Below, one piece after another: positions 63,828 to 64,000 of a DNA stretch of 64,000 nucleotides. The position numbers and the translations under genes were made by a program. The notes beneath the pieces were generated by a model. It was given only the letters and a program-made list of their open reading frames with translations, ran no database searches and was not told the origin of the DNA. The stretch comes from Pirellulaceae bacterium (lineage in GTDB: Bacteria > Planctomycetota > Planctomycetia > Pirellulales > Pirellulaceae): the NCBI GenBank assembly GCA_018402565.1, contig JAGYIQ010000002.1:682001-746000 (forward strand), written 5' to 3'. Numbering within the stretch: the first letter of the stretch is position 1; each line of letters starts with the position of its first letter.

Positions 63828-64000
63828 ATGTCGTCGCAGCCGCCTCTCCTGCTGATGATCGATTGCAGCGATGCCCAGGCCTCGGTCGGCTTGGCGGAAC
63901 TGAGCCCGGCGGCCATTCACCGTGCCGGGGAGTCGCCCGTCGACCCATCCCAAATCGTGCGAGCCATGACCGTCACACCGGCCGATACCCGCACTGCCGT
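63828..64000 (+). CDS. Partial gene, cut by the window end
   Basis: Open from ATG 63828 to the window edge (57 codons). It begins MSSQPPLLLMIDCSDAQASV, continuing GLAELSPAAIHRAGESPVDPSQIVRAMTVTPADTRTA. Codon composition looks coding and a weak TGAG lies upstream. Too little is present to assign a family. Confidence 0.45.
   Translation, partial: MSSQPPLLLMIDCSDAQASVGLAELSPAAIHRAGESPVDPSQIVRAMTVTPADTRTA

Overview
The window looks like a chromosome segment from a member of the Planctomycetota, most likely a Pirellulales/Pirellulaceae-type organism. The DNA is GC-rich. It carries several gene types I associate with that phylum: a secreted repeat protein resembling YTV-domain proteins, a FlgI-like lipoprotein with no flagellar neighbours, a TIGR04137-type small basic protein, MJ0042 zinc-finger and DUF1573-like proteins. 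The 23S-5S rRNA unit is not linked to a 16S gene. This assignment is inference from gene content; no database search was run.

Layout. 0-12 kb: a TPR protein, a monohaem cytochrome-like protein, a YTV-like protein, a lipoate-ligase-like protein, FtsH, a CBS-domain protein, a complete TRAP transporter (dctP-dctQ-dctM with 4-nt overlaps), and two gene remnants. 12.3-17.9 kb: a sulfide/sulfane-sulfur oxidation cluster (persulfide-dioxygenase-like MBL-rhodanese fusion, two half-size YeeE/YedE proteins, a TauE/SafE exporter, a type II sulfide:quinone oxidoreductase). It ends in a small membrane-anchored protein whose frame is interrupted by one TGA. An 8-bp hairpin with a G-rich tip follows 20 nt downstream, as expected of a selenocysteine codon with a bacterial SECIS element. 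18-27 kb: a GT9 glycosyltransferase, the FlgI/HEAT lipoprotein, SMC, an MJ0042 protein and the small basic protein.

27.2-35.2 kb is a repeat-rich accessory island. It has a 14-bp microsatellite, five tandem copies of a 295-bp satellite plus a diverged inverted copy at the other edge, three further dispersed repeat families, an internally deleted IS256-family transposase, and two poorly conserved genes each followed by the same 43-bp sequence. 35.2-39.8 kb holds the rRNA unit on the minus strand: promoter, boxA, 23S, 5S and terminator. The 23S gene is interrupted after E. coli position 1931 by a 717-bp group I intron encoding a LAGLIDADG homing endonuclease.

40-64 kb returns to ordinary chromosome: an AlkC-like repair protein, CorA, two small membrane proteins, glutamate synthase GltB-GltD, then MobB, a beta-hydroxyacid dehydrogenase and a SufS-type desulfurase as one tight run. 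A tRNA-Ser(GGA), an ABC exporter set with a partner protein, a prolyl oligopeptidase, two tandem metallophosphoesterases and a gene cut by the window edge follow.

The observations most worth testing are the candidate selenoprotein next to the sulfide oxidoreductase, the 23S L1931 intron, and the bracketed satellite island.
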